Source: a virus. From it: a DNA stretch of 21,224 nt. The notes under the pieces were generated by a model, which was given only the letters and a program-made list of their open reading frames with translations, had not been told where the DNA came from and did no database searches. Shown piece after piece: positions 1 through 7,145 of the stretch (positions within the stretch are counted from its first letter, which is position 1; each line of letters opens with the position of its first letter). A program made the position numbers and the translations under genes. The stretch is from IMG/VR virus record IMGVR_UViG_3300031918_000167, positions 1-21,224 of that record. One strand, given 5' to 3'.

Positions 1-1
1 C

Positions 2-1495
2 AATAGCATCAACTTCGGGCAGGGTTTCAACTACACAGGGCCATTTTCAGGCGGCATGTTGATACGACAAAATGCCGTTGGTTCGCCAAACTACGATTCA
101 ATCCTTCATAAAATCGACAACGGATCAATTCCGGGATATCTTTTCTTCGGCGAGTACCCAAGCGGAGGCCCATATTTCCAATTTCAAGATGCTGGTGGAA
201 CGACCTACACGACGCCCGACCTTGGCGCGCTCATCTCGTCTACCGTCTATGAGTTTTGGAGTTGGTGCGCAGATGGTGTGAATCTATCGCTATACCGAAA
301 CGGCATCCCGTTTTCATCTGTGGCATGCACTGGCTTCCCCGGCCCGAACACGTCGCCGCTTAAACTCGGCGCGCGTAATGGCGCTAATGGCATCTCCGGT
401 TCTATCGCAATGGCCGTGATGGGGCGCGGCACACTGACCGCTGCGCAGATGGCTGCGTGGGCGCGCAACCCGTGGCAACCGTTCGCCGCCCCGCCGCGTC
501 GATGGCTCGCCCCTGCTGCGTCGGGCACCACCGTAACCGTCGATGCGCGTATGCCCACCGAATTCCAACAAACAGCCATCGCCTCGGCTGTCGCCGCTAT
601 CGACTGGACAGCACCGCGCAGCATCGATACCCGCGTGCCCGTTGACAGCGGCGCGTCGGTCCTCGACACCGAAATCATCGCCGCCACATGGTCGGCCAGC
701 GTGCTTGACACCGAGACGGTCGCGACGACGTGGAACGCGCAGCGCAGCATCGACGCCCGCGCGCCGGCCGATTGGCTCGCCTCGTTGGTCGACACCGAAA
801 CCGTCGCCGTCGAACTGCGCGCCTCCGTGCTCGACACCGAAACGATTCCTGTCGAATGGTCAGGCGGCGTGTCGGTGAACGCTGACGGACGGATGCCTAT
901 CGAATGGCGTATCGCGATGAACGTCGACGCCTCGACGGCTGTTGACTGGCTTGGCCTGCGTTCCCGCGATGACGTTGCGCCGTCGGCCTGGGGTGCATCG
1001 CTGCTCGATACCGAGACGGTCGCGACGACGTGGAACGCGAGCACGAGTGCCGCCGCTGTTGCGCCTGTCGAATGGTCGGGCGGCGTGGCGATCAACGCTG
1101 ACGGGCGCATGCCTATCGAATGGTCAGGCGGTATCTCGGTTATGGCCGATGCGCGTATGCCGTTGGAGTTTGGCGGCGGCGTCGCGGCAACGTCTACCCT
1201 ACCCCTGAACTGGTCGGCCGCCGTGGTACGTTCCGACACCCTACCTGTCGACTGGGTTCGTGGCATCATCGCTGACCAGGCCAGCGCGGTCGAGTGGCTG
1301 CGCTCGGTGTTTGGCGACGCGGTGATACCTGGCGCAACGCTGGTTGTCATGCAAGCCGACGCCCGCGTGCCCGTTGAGTTCGGCGGCGCGTCGGCTTTCC
1401 GGGTCGGCAACACCGAGGTTTTCCGCGTCGACGCGCGCGGGGTTGTGTGGCACGTTGAAGCGCGTAGTACCATTTGGCATATTCCCTACCGATAA
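2..1495 (+). CDS. LamG-like virion protein with short Trp-ending repeats, 5' truncated
   Basis: The frame is open to the left edge, so the true start lies outside the window; the ATG at 56 is only an internal Met. The first third (to about nt 470) looks like a concanavalin/LamG-type beta sandwich: it has FWSWCADGVNLSLYRNG followed by LKLGARNG and a closing AQMAAWARNPWQPF segment, as in laminin-G folds of phage and bacterial surface proteins. From about nt 533 to the stop it consists of roughly 18-20 degenerate repeats of 13-16 residues with an approximate pattern D-x-x-x-P-V-E-W-x-G/A. It ends in three shorter units (VFRVDARG, VWHVEARS, IWHIPYR). The place upstream of the portal suggests a virion surface, head fibre or decoration protein, but no function is proven. 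The protein continues upstream and its full length is unknown. Confidence 0.75.
   Translation, partial: NSINFGQGFNYTGPFSGGMLIRQNAVGSPNYDSILHKIDNGSIPGYLFFGEYPSGGPYFQFQDAGGTTYTTPDLGALISSTVYEFWSWCADGVNLSLYRNGIPFSSVACTGFPGPNTSPLKLGARNGANGISGSIAMAVMGRGTLTAAQMAAWARNPWQPFAAPPRRWLAPAASGTTVTVDARMPTEFQQTAIASAVAAIDWTAPRSIDTRVPVDSGASVLDTEIIAATWSASVLDTETVATTWNAQRSIDARAPADWLASLVDTETVAVELRASVLDTETIPVEWSGGVSVNADGRMPIEWRIAMNVDASTAVDWLGLRSRDDVAPSAWGASLLDTETVATTWNASTSAAAVAPVEWSGGVAINADGRMPIEWSGGISVMADARMPLEFGGGVAATSTLPLNWSAAVVRSDTLPVDWVRGIIADQASAVEWLRSVFGDAVIPGATLVVMQADARVPVEFGGASAFRVGNTEVFRVDARGVVWHVEARSTIWHIPYR
533..1492 (+). repeat. in-frame short protein repeats with near-identical DNA copies
   Basis: The region encodes about twenty 13-16 residue units such as SVLDTETVATTWNA, NADGRMPIEWSGG and RSIDARAPADWLA. 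At DNA level, 710-739 and 1010-1039 are a perfect 30-bp direct repeat exactly 300 bp apart. Segments 878-907 and 1094-1123 match at 28 of 30 bases, 216 bp apart. Both spacings are multiples of three, so gain or loss of units would keep the frame. This suggests growth by internal duplication. Confidence 0.8.
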
Positions 1496-1509
1496 CCGAG
1501 GCTCTAAAA

Positions 1510-2541
1510 ATGTCCGTCATCCAATCCGATATTTCGTACTATGGTTCCGCGTCGATGCCTGACGTTGACGGCGCAACCACTGGCGGCGCTGTCGATTTCA
1601 CCAAGCGCGTTGTGTTCAACGACATCAACCCTGCCGGTACGTTGTCCTATTACTCGTCCTCGGCGAGCGATACGGCGGTCGTCATCACCAACACGGGCCG
1701 CGACGCAACGGGCGTCATCGTCACCGAGAACAAGACGCTCACGGGTACGACGGCGGTTGCGGGTTCGCAGGCGTTCGAACGCCTGTTGAAAGGCATCGTG
1801 ACCGGTACGGCAGCTGTCGGCGACGTGGCGGCGTTGAGCACCACGGCTGTCGTCACCGGCACGGCGGTTGCGGGCGCAGCAGCTACGGCCAGCACGCCCG
1901 CATCGCTGACCCTGGCGAGCGGCCAAGGCGCATCGGTGACGCTCGGCCAGATCATCCGTATCAGCAACAACTTGCCGGCCGGCGTGAACTTCCAACTGCG
2001 CCAAATCATCAACATCAGCGGCGACGTGGTACAGGTCAACCGCGATTGGGGCACCGTCCCGACCAGCGCGACAACCTATACCGTCAACGAAGGCTTCCTG
2101 TTCGACGTGTCGCCCAACAAAGTGACGCAGATTCGCCGCCCGTTCTACAACGCAGCGGCCGACGTGGCGGGCGGCTCGAACCGCAGCTACTACGAAAAAA
2201 TCTTCGCGGTGAACAACAACACCTCTACGGCGTTGACGGCGGCGAGCATCATCAAGCAAGTCGACCCGACCGGCGCGACGGCGCTTAACTTCGCCCTATG
2301 CTCGGCGCTCAACGACACTGGCACCGTCGCCACTCGTCAAACCGCGCCAGCCACCGGCATTACGGCGTTCTCGTCGGGCGCGGCACCGCAGACTATCGCC
2401 GTACCAACTGCCAACCTCACACCAGGCGCAGCACCGAACAGCGCAGGCGCTCAAGGCGTCTGGTTGTCGCTCGTGCTCAACGCTGGCGTGGCGGCTGCTA
2501 AAACGGCGCTCACGCTGCGCACGACCGGGACCACGACGTAA
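1510..2541 (+). CDS. putative virion structural protein, 343 aa
   Basis: Start chosen at ATG 1510, 14 bases after the previous stop, because GAGG at 1498-1501 lies 8 bases upstream; the in-frame ATG at 1474 would overlap the upstream gene and lacks such a site. The protein is rich in Ala, Thr, Gly and Val with few charges, as in beta-rich capsid or fibre proteins. The N-terminal half has SSSASDTAVVITNTGRDATG and a TGTTAVAGSQAFERLLKG segment. The C-terminal half resembles an Ig-like or jelly-roll domain (YYEKIFAVNNNTSTALTAAS to WLSLVLNAGVAAAKTALTL). Similar proteins are common beside portal genes in phages, where they carry no firm function. Head decoration or fibre is the likeliest role, by position only. 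Confidence 0.6.
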   Translation: MSVIQSDISYYGSASMPDVDGATTGGAVDFTKRVVFNDINPAGTLSYYSSSASDTAVVITNTGRDATGVIVTENKTLTGTTAVAGSQAFERLLKGIVTGTAAVGDVAALSTTAVVTGTAVAGAAATASTPASLTLASGQGASVTLGQIIRISNNLPAGVNFQLRQIINISGDVVQVNRDWGTVPTSATTYTVNEGFLFDVSPNKVTQIRRPFYNAAADVAGGSNRSYYEKIFAVNNNTSTALTAASIIKQVDPTGATALNFALCSALNDTGTVATRQTAPATGITAFSSGAAPQTIAVPTANLTPGAAPNSAGAQGVWLSLVLNAGVAAAKTALTLRTTGTTT

Positions 2542-2909
2542 TGTCGTCGCTTGAAAAACGGACGTACGACGCCCGCCTGTACGATATCGACTGTTCTAAG
2601 TTGCTATCGCTGGGTGAGGTCGTCGCTACGGTGGTGAGCGTCGCGGCCGACCAGGGCGAGTTGGTATTCGGTGCGCCGCTGGTTAATCCCGTCCCGATCA
2701 GCTACCAGAACAACGTCACGGCGGCTATCGGCAAGGTGATCCAAGTCGAAATTTCAGCGGGCACGATCCCACCAGGTAGCGACAGCGAGGGGCGCGGCGT
2801 GCCTAATCTGGACTGCACCGTGCGCGCCCGCTTCACGACGAATTATTCGCCAAATCAAATTGAGGCAACCGTGTGCCTCGTGCTGTGCGACCAACCGGGA
2901 TGTTGCTAG
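2541..2909 (+). CDS. small putative virion protein, 122 aa
   Basis: TAATG overlap with the preceding stop (ATG at 2541) and direct abutment to the portal ATG at 2910 show translational coupling. The product is a single compact, beta-rich domain: YDIDCSKLLSLGEVVATVVS, then alternating hydrophobic strands and ARFTTNYSPNQIEATVCLVL near the end, closing with CDQPGCC. Short phage proteins of this look often precede or follow the portal and have an Ig-like fold. It could be a partner or base domain for the two proteins before it. I do not recognise a named family. The three Cys in the last eight residues are unusual for a cytoplasmically assembled virion protein. Confidence 0.55.
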   Translation: MSSLEKRTYDARLYDIDCSKLLSLGEVVATVVSVAADQGELVFGAPLVNPVPISYQNNVTAAIGKVIQVEISAGTIPPGSDSEGRGVPNLDCTVRARFTTNYSPNQIEATVCLVLCDQPGCC

Positions 2910-4331
2910 ATGAACCTTAAAAAACACTGGAACCTGCTGCTCAAGGCTCGCCAGAAACCCCCTGTGCCCGATGCGTTCGTTGCGCCTGCGTTGCCTGATG
3001 GCGTCGGTCCGTCCGATGGTATGGCGATGGACTCGGCCAATATCGACTTGCAGGCGTACGGCTACGCGAACGGCGCAGGCTGCTACCAGGGTTTCATGGG
3101 CTACCCTGCCCTGGCTGCGCTGACGCAAATCCCCGAGTACCGCACGCCGTCCGAGAAACTCGCGCAGGCCATGACGCGCAAGTGGATCAAGATCACCAGC
3201 AAGAGCGACGACAAGAACAACAGCGACCGTATCAGCGCCATCCAAGACGCGATGACGCGCCACAAGGTGCGCGAACTGTTCCGCGACTGCGCGACGTACG
3301 ACGGCTTCTTTGGTCGCTGCCACCTGTTTATCGACGTGGGTCAAATCCAAGGCGACGAACTGGCACAACCGCTGCTGATGGACCCTCGCAAGCTCGGCAC
3401 CGGCAAGCTGCGCGGCTTTAAGCTGGTCGAGCCGATGTACACCTACCCTTTCGACTACAACAGCGACAACCCGCTCGACGTGACTTTCTACACGCCGCAA
3501 GCGTGGTACGTGATGGCGACAAAGGTACACCGCTCACGGTTGCTCGAATTCATCTCGCGCCCTGTGCCCAACATGCTCAAGCCGGCGTACAACTTCGGCG
3601 GCATGTCGATGTCGCAATTGATCAAGCCGTACGTCGACAACTGGCTCAAGACGCGCACGAGTGTGGGTAAGATCATTTCGAATTTCAGCATCACCGCTTT
3701 GAAGACCGACATGGCTAACATGCTCATCGGCGCAGGCGGTGAGGACGGCGAGGACTTGCTCGCGCGAGCATCGCTGTTTAACGACATGCGCGACAACCAG
3801 GGCTTGATGTTGATGGACTTCGACACCGAGGAACTGGTGCAGGTCAACACGCCGCTCACTACGCTCGACGCGCTGCAAGCCCAGTCCCAAGAGCACATGG
3901 CGAGCGTCGCCAACATGCCGTTGCCGATCCTGACAGGCATCACGCCTACTGGCCTCAACGCGTCGGCAGAAGGCGACATCGATATTTTCTATGACTACGT
4001 GAATTCGATGCAATCGGCGCTGTTCCAAGACAACCTAACCACGATCATCAACGTGATCCAGTTGGACCTCGATGGCGTGCTCGATCCTGACATCACGTTT
4101 GAATTCGTGCACCTGGGCCAGCAGACCGAAACGGAACTGGCAGCGAACCGCAAGGCCGACGCCGAAACGGCCGCTATCCTCGTCAACCAGATCGGCGCAA
4201 TCAGCGCCGACGAGGTGCGCGAGGCGTTGAGCCGCAACCCCGAGAGTGGTTACACGGGGCTGGTCGGTCAGGCGCAGGGCATACCCGTGGACGACAGCGA
4301 CCCTGCCAACGAGGTTGACGACGATGCCTGA
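2910..4331 (+). CDS. portal protein, DUF1073 type
   Basis: Portal (head-tail connector ring) through which DNA is packaged and ejected, and from which the prohead grows. The 473-aa length fits the family. Recognisable segments are the N-terminal GYPALAALTQIPEYRTPSEK, a long central region with HRSRLLEFISRPVPNMLKP and VDNWLKTRTSVGKIISNFS, and a later PLPILTGITPTGLNASAEGD that matches the conserved portal loop. The first 45 residues are low complexity and carry an AMDS tetrapeptide at 39-42, which may be a processing site. The acidic tail (GIPVDDSDPANEVDDDA) ends in an 8-base overlap with the next gene. Some relatives carry a fused or neighbouring Acb1 anti-CBASS nuclease domain; none is visible here. 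Confidence 0.9.
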   Translation: MNLKKHWNLLLKARQKPPVPDAFVAPALPDGVGPSDGMAMDSANIDLQAYGYANGAGCYQGFMGYPALAALTQIPEYRTPSEKLAQAMTRKWIKITSKSDDKNNSDRISAIQDAMTRHKVRELFRDCATYDGFFGRCHLFIDVGQIQGDELAQPLLMDPRKLGTGKLRGFKLVEPMYTYPFDYNSDNPLDVTFYTPQAWYVMATKVHRSRLLEFISRPVPNMLKPAYNFGGMSMSQLIKPYVDNWLKTRTSVGKIISNFSITALKTDMANMLIGAGGEDGEDLLARASLFNDMRDNQGLMLMDFDTEELVQVNTPLTTLDALQAQSQEHMASVANMPLPILTGITPTGLNASAEGDIDIFYDYVNSMQSALFQDNLTTIINVIQLDLDGVLDPDITFEFVHLGQQTETELAANRKADAETAAILVNQIGAISADEVREALSRNPESGYTGLVGQAQGIPVDDSDPANEVDDDA

Positions 4332-5136
4332 ACTGCGCGCACCTAAGCAAATTTCGCTACAGCCGACGCGCCCGAATATCGGCATCGTCGTCTGGTATCA
4401 GAACCGTATCGACGCGCTCGTTTCGCAGATGAACAAATCGATTGTGTATTGGGTCAGCGCGACATGGCGGGCCAACCCGCCGCACGCGACGATGGCGAAC
4501 GATGCTTCGCCGGCCGTCGATCTGCGCAACGCCATGCGCAAGCTGTCGCGCCGCTGGATTCGAAATTTCGACCAGGCCGCCGCCGAGATGGCGGGGAACT
4601 TCGCCGAGAAAACAGCCGGGCACGCTGATAAGAGTTTGAAAGGGATCCTTGACCGCGCGGGCTTCAGCGTACCGTTCAAAGCGACGCCCGCGATGAACGA
4701 CGCGTTTCAAGCCGTCGTGTCCGAGAACGTGGCGTTGATTAAATCCATCGCGTCGGAACACCTGACGAACGTTGAACGGCTCGTTGCGAGCAGCGTTCAA
4801 ACCGGGCGCGACCTGGGTACGCTGACGGACGAGCTACAGCACCGCTATGGCCTGACGCGCAACCGTGCGGCGTTCATCGCGCGCGACCAGAACAATAAAT
4901 CGACTTCGGCGATGGACCGTGCCCGCAAGCTGTCGTTGGGGATCACCAAGTCGAAATGGCGGCACAGTCGCGGCGGTCATCACCCGCGCAAGTCGCACGT
5001 CGAAGCTGATGGCACGATATTTGAAACGGCCAAGGGCTGTATGATCGACGGTGAATTGATTTTCCCCGGCGAGTTGCCGAACTGCGGTTGCCTCGGGCAA
5101 GCCGTGATACCAGGATTTGATGACGATGACGACTAA
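4324..5136 (+). CDS. Mu F-like head morphogenesis protein
   Basis: Minor head protein of the phage Mu gpF/SPP1 gp7 family, thought to associate with the portal and enter or complete the head. Start chosen at ATG 4324 (270 aa): GAGG at 4311-4314 sits 9 bases upstream and the overlap with the portal stop is 8 bases; the longer in-frame start at 4246 lies deep in the portal gene. The family core is in the C-terminal half: RDLGTLTDELQHRYGLTRNR, then AAFIARDQNNKSTSAMDRAR, SKWRHSRGGHHPRKSHVEAD, and the terminal CMIDGELIFPGELPNCGC. The His/Cys pattern of this last part is typical of the family. The gene ends in five Asp codons that contain the start codons of the next gene. Confidence 0.88.
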   Translation: MPELRAPKQISLQPTRPNIGIVVWYQNRIDALVSQMNKSIVYWVSATWRANPPHATMANDASPAVDLRNAMRKLSRRWIRNFDQAAAEMAGNFAEKTAGHADKSLKGILDRAGFSVPFKATPAMNDAFQAVVSENVALIKSIASEHLTNVERLVASSVQTGRDLGTLTDELQHRYGLTRNRAAFIARDQNNKSTSAMDRARKLSLGITKSKWRHSRGGHHPRKSHVEADGTIFETAKGCMIDGELIFPGELPNCGCLGQAVIPGFDDDDD

Positions 5137-6409
5137 CAATATCTGCCTCGCCTACGACCGCGCGAGCGTGCGCAGTATCGATCACGATGGGCGCATGCAC
5201 GTCGAGGTTTCGCCGATCAGCAAAGCATGCGTGAACCCGTATCGTGGCAGCGAAATTCCATCGGCGGGAACGCTCGGATTATCGCCTGACCGCGTGTATT
5301 GGCTGCTGCGCGACCCTGCCGAACTGGCTGCCGCCGCGCCTACGTTCAACAATATTCCGATTCTGAATCGCCATGTCCCCGTGTTCGCTCACGATCCGCA
5401 GCAGGGCGCTGTGTGCGGCTCGACGGGCACAGATGCGGCGTTCGACGGCTGCTATCTGACCAATTCCCTCGTCATCTGGACGCAAGACGAAATCGACGGC
5501 ATCAACACGAAACGCAAGTACGAACTGTCGAGCGCCTACCGCTATGACGCTGACATGACAAGCGGCGTGTTCGAGGGTGTGCGGTACGATGGTATTATGC
5601 GAAACATCCGGGGCAACCATGTCGCCTTGGTGGAAGAAGGTCGCGCCGGCCCCGACGTGGTGGTTGGCGATTCTAAACTTTTGGAGAAACCAGAAATGGC
5701 AAAGAAACTGACAGCGAACGCGCGCGCGGTGAAAGCAGGCCTGACGGCCTACCTTCTGCCGTTGCTCGCAGCGGATGCGCAGATCAAAGATGTGACGGCC
5801 GCTGCGGTCGCTGTCAAATCGTTGAAAGGCGACGCCGCACAGGCCGCTTTCGTGAGCAAAATCACGGTGGCGATGGACGGCAAATTGATCGAAGGCGCGA
5901 CCCTCGAAAAGCTGCCCCAACTGGTGGCGATGCTCGCAGCCGACGAAGCGGACGACCCGGACGACAAGCCGGCGAAAGTCGCGGTCGATGCTGACGACGA
6001 CGAGGAAGAAAGCGACGAGGACAAGAAAAAGCGTATCGCCGCGATGGACGCCGACAAGGTGGACAAACCAGCGATGGACGCTGCGATTGCCAAGGCCGTC
6101 ACCGCCGCCGAGGCGCGCACCGTGCAGCGCATGAACGCCATGCATTCGGCCCTCGAAGCCGTCAAGCCGCACGTCGGCGTGATTGCGGCGATGGACAGCG
6201 CCGAGGACGTGTTCAAATTCGCACTTGACGCCAAGGGCATCGATACCGCGAACGTTCACCCTTCCGCGTACGGCGCGATGGTTCGCATGCTCAACACGGC
6301 CGGCCCTGCGCCCACCGTGCGCGCGACGACCCTGGCGCAAGACTCGGCCAACGCTTCGGACTTCGACAAGCGTTTCCCCCTCGCCACCAAAGTGAAAGTG
6401 AGCCACTAA
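5120..6409 (+). CDS. prohead protease with C-terminal scaffold domain, DUF2213 type
   Basis: N-terminal protease that matures the prohead fused to a scaffolding region. Starts ATG 5120 (429 aa) and ATG 5126 are both possible: AGGA at 5112-5115 lies 4 or 10 bases upstream, and a TTG at 5117 is a less likely third choice. Residues 1-185 form the protease domain. His85 (NRHVPVF), Ser137/138 (YELSSAYRY) and His167 (RGNHVALVEEG) have the order and spacing expected of a herpes/HK97-like prohead protease; I infer these as catalytic. After residue 190 the chain becomes helical, Ala/Lys-rich, with a very acidic stretch (DADDDEEESDEDKKKR), as in scaffolds. A second start at 5696 probably makes the scaffold alone. 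Overlap with the Mu F-like gene is 17 bases. Confidence 0.88.
   Translation: MTMTTNNICLAYDRASVRSIDHDGRMHVEVSPISKACVNPYRGSEIPSAGTLGLSPDRVYWLLRDPAELAAAAPTFNNIPILNRHVPVFAHDPQQGAVCGSTGTDAAFDGCYLTNSLVIWTQDEIDGINTKRKYELSSAYRYDADMTSGVFEGVRYDGIMRNIRGNHVALVEEGRAGPDVVVGDSKLLEKPEMAKKLTANARAVKAGLTAYLLPLLAADAQIKDVTAAAVAVKSLKGDAAQAAFVSKITVAMDGKLIEGATLEKLPQLVAMLAADEADDPDDKPAKVAVDADDDEEESDEDKKKRIAAMDADKVDKPAMDAAIAKAVTAAEARTVQRMNAMHSALEAVKPHVGVIAAMDSAEDVFKFALDAKGIDTANVHPSAYGAMVRMLNTAGPAPTVRATTLAQDSANASDFDKRFPLATKVKVSH
5683..5686 (+). promoter_or_regulatory. internal ribosome binding site GGAG for a nested scaffold start
   Basis: GGAG sits 9 bases before ATG 5696, which is in frame with the protease gene. It is among the best-spaced Shine-Dalgarno sequences in the window, comparable with those of the capsid and tube genes, and is hard to explain as coding necessity alone. 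Confidence 0.6.
5696..6409 (+). CDS. nested scaffold protein (in-frame internal start)
   Basis: Proposed separate product of 237 residues beginning MAKKLTANARAVKAG, made from ATG 5696 within the protease-scaffold gene and sharing its stop. It begins exactly where the protease fold ends (after LVEEGRAGPDVVVGDSKLLE) and contains only the helical, highly charged, scaffold-like part. The design parallels lambda C/Nu3, where the scaffold is made in excess from an internal start. Evidence is the GGAG site at correct spacing, a second-codon context typical of real starts, and the domain boundary. Four Ala-Met-Asp sites lie in this segment and may be cut during maturation. Expression is inferred, not shown. 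Confidence 0.6.
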   Translation: MAKKLTANARAVKAGLTAYLLPLLAADAQIKDVTAAAVAVKSLKGDAAQAAFVSKITVAMDGKLIEGATLEKLPQLVAMLAADEADDPDDKPAKVAVDADDDEEESDEDKKKRIAAMDADKVDKPAMDAAIAKAVTAAEARTVQRMNAMHSALEAVKPHVGVIAAMDSAEDVFKFALDAKGIDTANVHPSAYGAMVRMLNTAGPAPTVRATTLAQDSANASDFDKRFPLATKVKVSH

Positions 6410-6410
6410 A

Positions 6411-7142
6411 ATGACCGGCTTCCAAAAACAAGTCAACAACCAGCCCGCACCAGGCGTAGCCGGCGCGTTCGCCTCGGCCAACCCGCGCGCGATCTACGTC
6501 ACCGGGCCTGGCGGCCTCGTGGCTGGCACCAACGGCGTGAGCGTCGCTCGCTTCGGTTGGGCTACTCCCGTGTCGGGCAGCCTCGACAACGGCGAGCGCG
6601 TCGACAGCAACGCCGCGTTGGTCGCGGCCGGTGCGGCTCGCACCCCGTCGCTGTTCGTGGCGAACACGCAGCAGGGCAACTTCGTGACCTACCTCGCCGA
6701 ATCGGGCCTCTCGATTCTGCCCGGCATGGCGATGGAAGGCTTCACGCGCGGCGACTTCTGGGCAGCGTGCACGACCGCCGCAACGCGCGGCCAGAAAGCC
6801 TTCGCCAACCTGCTCGATGGTTCGATTGCGGCGGCTGCGGCCGGTGCGACCATCGCGAGCAACGCTATCACGGCGTCGTTCGCTACCAACGTGATGACCG
6901 TGACCGCTACAGCGGCAACGCTGAAAATCGGCCAGATCATCACCGGCGCGAACATCCCGGCGAACACGTTCATCACGTCGTTTGGCACGGGCACGGGTGG
7001 TAACGGCACCTACAACCTGTCCACTTCGCCGGGTACGCTGTCTTCGCAGGCCGCCGTCGGTTCGGATTACGTCGAGACGCGTTTCTCGATCCTGAACACC
7101 TGCCTCATCAACGAACTTGCCAAAATCGGCTACGGAGATTAA
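6411..7142 (+). CDS. structural cement (capsid decoration) protein with inserted beta domain
   Basis: Probable capsid-stabilising protein of the Gp24-like cement family, placed between scaffold and major capsid genes as usual. The N-terminal half carries the family signature VNNQPAPGVAGAFASANPRA, then GPGGLVAGTNGVSVARFGWA and a central GNFVTYLAESGLSILPGMAM. Residues of about 145-215 look like an extra domain: ITASFATNVMTVTATAATLK, IGQIITGANIPANTFITSFG and GTGGNGTYNLSTSPGTLSSQ form the pattern found in a small beta module scattered among phage surface proteins. After it the family fold resumes with VETRFSILNTCLINELAKIG. At 243 residues it is longer than a plain cement protein would need, which supports an insertion. 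The start is only one base after the preceding stop. Confidence 0.72.
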   Translation: MTGFQKQVNNQPAPGVAGAFASANPRAIYVTGPGGLVAGTNGVSVARFGWATPVSGSLDNGERVDSNAALVAAGAARTPSLFVANTQQGNFVTYLAESGLSILPGMAMEGFTRGDFWAACTTAATRGQKAFANLLDGSIAAAAAGATIASNAITASFATNVMTVTATAATLKIGQIITGANIPANTFITSFGTGTGGNGTYNLSTSPGTLSSQAAVGSDYVETRFSILNTCLINELAKIGYGD

Positions 7143-7145
7143 ACC

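Noticed and set aside
247-1473. 408-codon open frame on the - strand opposite the repeat protein
   Set aside because: Its apparent repeats (for example VSVSST) are just the reverse reading of the repeated sense gene.
2910-4331. Acb1-type anti-CBASS nuclease fused to or next to the portal
   Set aside because: The family name of DUF1073 mentions Acb1, but the protein has only portal length and features, and no extra nuclease-like domain or gene is seen nearby.
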